A DNA stretch of 5,918 nucleotides from Bacillota bacterium (GTDB lineage: Bacteria; Bacillota; Clostridia; Oscillospirales; Acutalibacteraceae): assembly GCA_009786275.1 (NCBI GenBank), contig WQTL01000352.1, positions 1-5,918 of the forward strand. The letters run 5' to 3'. This document shows, in pieces, positions 4,061 through 5,918 of this stretch. The notes under the pieces were generated by a model. It made no database searches. It was not told the DNA's origin and saw only the letters and a program-made list of their open reading frames with translations. The number at the start of each line of letters is the position of its first letter. The stretch's first letter is position 1. The translations under genes and the position numbers were made by a program.

Positions 4061-5918
4061 ATGAGCGGCAGCATGTTATGGTACGGCAGCCCGGCGGAGC
4101 TTTGGCAGCAGGCGCTGCCCGTGGGCAACGGGCGCCTGGGCGGCATGGTTTTCGGCGGCGCGGGGCGGGAGCGCATCGCGCTCAACCACGACGAGCTCTG
4201 GTCGGGCCTTCCCGGGGACAGAACCACCCCGGGGGCGTCTGAGGTTTACGCGCAGGCACGGGCGCATGCCCTGAAGGGCGAGCTTGTCGAGGCCAACCGC
4301 CTGCTGTCAAGCGAAAAATTCCAGGCAACCACCAGCGCCGCCTATCTGCCGCTGGGGGATTTGTGCATCGATTTCGAGGGCAGGGGCAAGTCGAGGAACT
4401 ACCGCCGGGGCCTCGACCTGGAGACCGCTACGGCCTTCGTGGAGTACGAGCGGGGCGGCACGGCCTTCCGGCGCAGCTGCTTCGCCAGCTATCCGGCGCA
4501 GGTGCTCGTCTGCCGTATCGAGGCCGACAAGCCCTTCCAATGCGAAATCACCCTGCGAAGCCCGCTGAAAAGCACGGCAGCCACCGGGGAAAGCACCCTC
4601 CTTCTGCGCGGGGAATGCCCGGGGGAATACAGCAACAAGAACAAGAAGGGCCATGTCTACGGGGATGCCCCCGCGCTGCGGGGCGTGCAGTTCCTGGCGG
4701 GCGTGCGGGCCGTGAGCGACGGCGAGCTTTTCTTCCGCGGGGACTCGCTGGAGATCAAAAACGCCACTTCGGTGACGCTCTTCCTGGCCTGCGAGACCAG
4801 CTACAACGGCTGGGACAAACACCCCTGCCTGGAGGGCAAGCCCTTCGAAGCCCCCGTGCGGGCCCGCCTGGCGGATTTGGACTACGACGAGGTTTACGCG
4901 GCGCACCTGGCGGACTATCGGTCGCTTTACAACAAGGTGACGCTGCAGCTCCACGGCGAGTGCAAGAACGCCGCCCTGCCCACGGACGAGCGCTTGGTCG
5001 CCTTCCAAAAAGATCCCGGCGACCTGGATTTGCACGTGCTGCTGTACAACTACGGGCGCTACCTGGCCATCGCGGGCAGCCGCCCGGGCGCCCAGCCGCT
5101 GAACCTCCAGGGCATCTGGAACGACCTGACGGACCCGCCCTGGAACAGCAACTACACTACGAACATCAACACGGAGATGAACTACTGGCCCGTGTTGCCC
5201 TGCGCCATGCCGGAGCTGAACGAGCCGCTCATCCAAATGCTGCGCGAGCTTGCCGACGCGGGCGAGGCCGTGGCCCGCGCGCATTACAACGCCCCGGGCT
5301 TCGCCGCGCACCACAACCAGGACCTGTGGCGCTACGCCGCGCCCGCCCCGGGCGACACCTGCTGGTCGGCCTTCCCGCTGTGCGGCGCGTGGATGTGCTG
5401 GCACCTGTGGGAGCATTGGCGCTACACCCGCGACCGCGCGTTTTTGGAGGATACGGCCTGGCCCGTCATGAAGAAGGCCGCGCAATTCCTGCTGGCCCTG
5501 CTGGCGGAGGACGGCGAGGGGCACCTGATGCCCTGCCCGGCGACCTCGCCCGAGAACCGGTTCAAGTACAAAAAAGAGACCATCGCTGTCGCCAAGACCA
5601 GCGCCATCGCCCTGGAGATCACGCGGGATCTGTTCCGGAATATCTTGAAATGCCATGAAATCCTGCATGCCGACGAGGCCTTCGCGGACGAAATCGCCGC
5701 CGCCCTGGCCCGTCTGCGGCCGCTGCAAATCGGCTCCAAGGGCCAGCTGCTGGAGTGGGACGCCGAATACGAGGAGAACGAGCCGCACCACCGGCACATC
5801 TCGCACCTGCTGGGGCTGTACCCCATGCGCCTGATCGACCCGGAGGATACGCCCGAGCTGGCCGACGCCGCCCGCCGCACCCTGGAGCTGCGCGGCGACG
5901 AGGGCACCGGCTGGTCCC
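4061..5918 (+). CDS. GH95 alpha-L-fucosidase, 3' end outside window
   Basis: A glycoside hydrolase of family 95, whose best-known members release fucose from alpha-1,2 linkages with inversion; some members act on alpha-L-galactosides. 619 residues are visible, and with a family size near 750-800 roughly the last 130-180 lie beyond the window. The N-terminal beta domain opens with LWYGSPAELWQQALPVGNGRLGGMVFGG (about 6-33), then LNHDELWSG and YLPLGDL. The (alpha/alpha)6 catalytic core carries LNLQGIWND, PPWNSNYTTNINTEMNYWP with Asn368 and Asn370 in the NIN pair that matches the family's catalytic asparagines, and TSPEN with Glu498 as the likely general acid. HHRHISHLLGLYP (576-588) and RGDEGTGWS (611-619) follow, the latter perhaps holding the Asp that activates the Asn. 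There is no signal peptide, so it should act in the cytosol on imported oligosaccharides. It has its own promoter, candidate operator and strong ribosome binding site, so it is probably the first gene of a new unit. Confidence 0.94.
   Translation, partial: MSGSMLWYGSPAELWQQALPVGNGRLGGMVFGGAGRERIALNHDELWSGLPGDRTTPGASEVYAQARAHALKGELVEANRLLSSEKFQATTSAAYLPLGDLCIDFEGRGKSRNYRRGLDLETATAFVEYERGGTAFRRSCFASYPAQVLVCRIEADKPFQCEITLRSPLKSTAATGESTLLLRGECPGEYSNKNKKGHVYGDAPALRGVQFLAGVRAVSDGELFFRGDSLEIKNATSVTLFLACETSYNGWDKHPCLEGKPFEAPVRARLADLDYDEVYAAHLADYRSLYNKVTLQLHGECKNAALPTDERLVAFQKDPGDLDLHVLLYNYGRYLAIAGSRPGAQPLNLQGIWNDLTDPPWNSNYTTNINTEMNYWPVLPCAMPELNEPLIQMLRELADAGEAVARAHYNAPGFAAHHNQDLWRYAAPAPGDTCWSAFPLCGAWMCWHLWEHWRYTRDRAFLEDTAWPVMKKAAQFLLALLAEDGEGHLMPCPATSPENRFKYKKETIAVAKTSAIALEITRDLFRNILKCHEILHADEAFADEIAAALARLRPLQIGSKGQLLEWDAEYEENEPHHRHISHLLGLYPMRLIDPEDTPELADAARRTLELRGDEGTGWS

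Noticed and set aside
4363..5658. 431-codon open frame on the plus strand in another frame
   Set aside because: It overlaps the GH95 gene in a different frame and gives an Arg/Gly/Pro/Ala-rich low-complexity product without motifs.
4307..5806. 499-codon open frame on the minus strand
   Set aside because: It lies wholly antisense to the GH95 gene, which has conserved catalytic motifs. The minus frame is low complexity, rich in Arg/Gly/Val/Gln, and stays open because of high third-position GC in the sense gene.

Overview
The window is about 5.9 kb of GC-rich DNA with every recognisable gene on the + strand. It most likely comes from a Clostridia-type Firmicute, and an Oscillospiraceae-like gut anaerobe fits best. 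The reasons are a DUF4830 membrane protein, a cytosolic GH95 fucosidase, a methyltransferase and an acetyltransferase of types common in Clostridia, strong GGAGG-type ribosome binding sites, and C/G-run hairpin repeats of a kind I associate with that group. The taxonomic call is inference.

Positions 1-3327 are the tail of the F1Fo ATP synthase operon, but its last two genes are not adjacent. The 3' part of atpD (1-537) is followed by a GNAT acetyltransferase whose ATG overlaps the atpD stop (537-977). Next come a 161-bp imperfect palindrome that looks like a MITE or repeat element (981-1141), a single-pass membrane protein of unknown family (1173-2039) and a SAM-dependent methyltransferase (2048-2884). 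A short heptamer tandem repeat (2873-2900) then leads into atpC, the epsilon subunit (2917-3327). In most bacteria atpD and atpC are neighbours, so about 2.4 kb of accessory genes seems to have been accommodated inside a core operon without breaking its co-directional layout.

Positions 3328-4060 hold two hairpins after atpC, the second followed by T5 and carrying the ribosome binding site of the next gene, then a DUF4830 membrane-anchored protein (3416-3949). After it comes a cluster of small C/G-run hairpins and a near-consensus extended -10 promoter whose -10 box lies inside an inverted repeat.

From 4061 to the window end runs a long open frame, cut by the window edge, for a GH95 alpha-L-fucosidase without a signal peptide. 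It probably opens a separately regulated carbohydrate-use unit that removes fucose from imported oligosaccharides.

No tRNA, rRNA, CRISPR array or transposase gene was seen. The long minus-strand frames are antisense shadows of the GC-rich genes.
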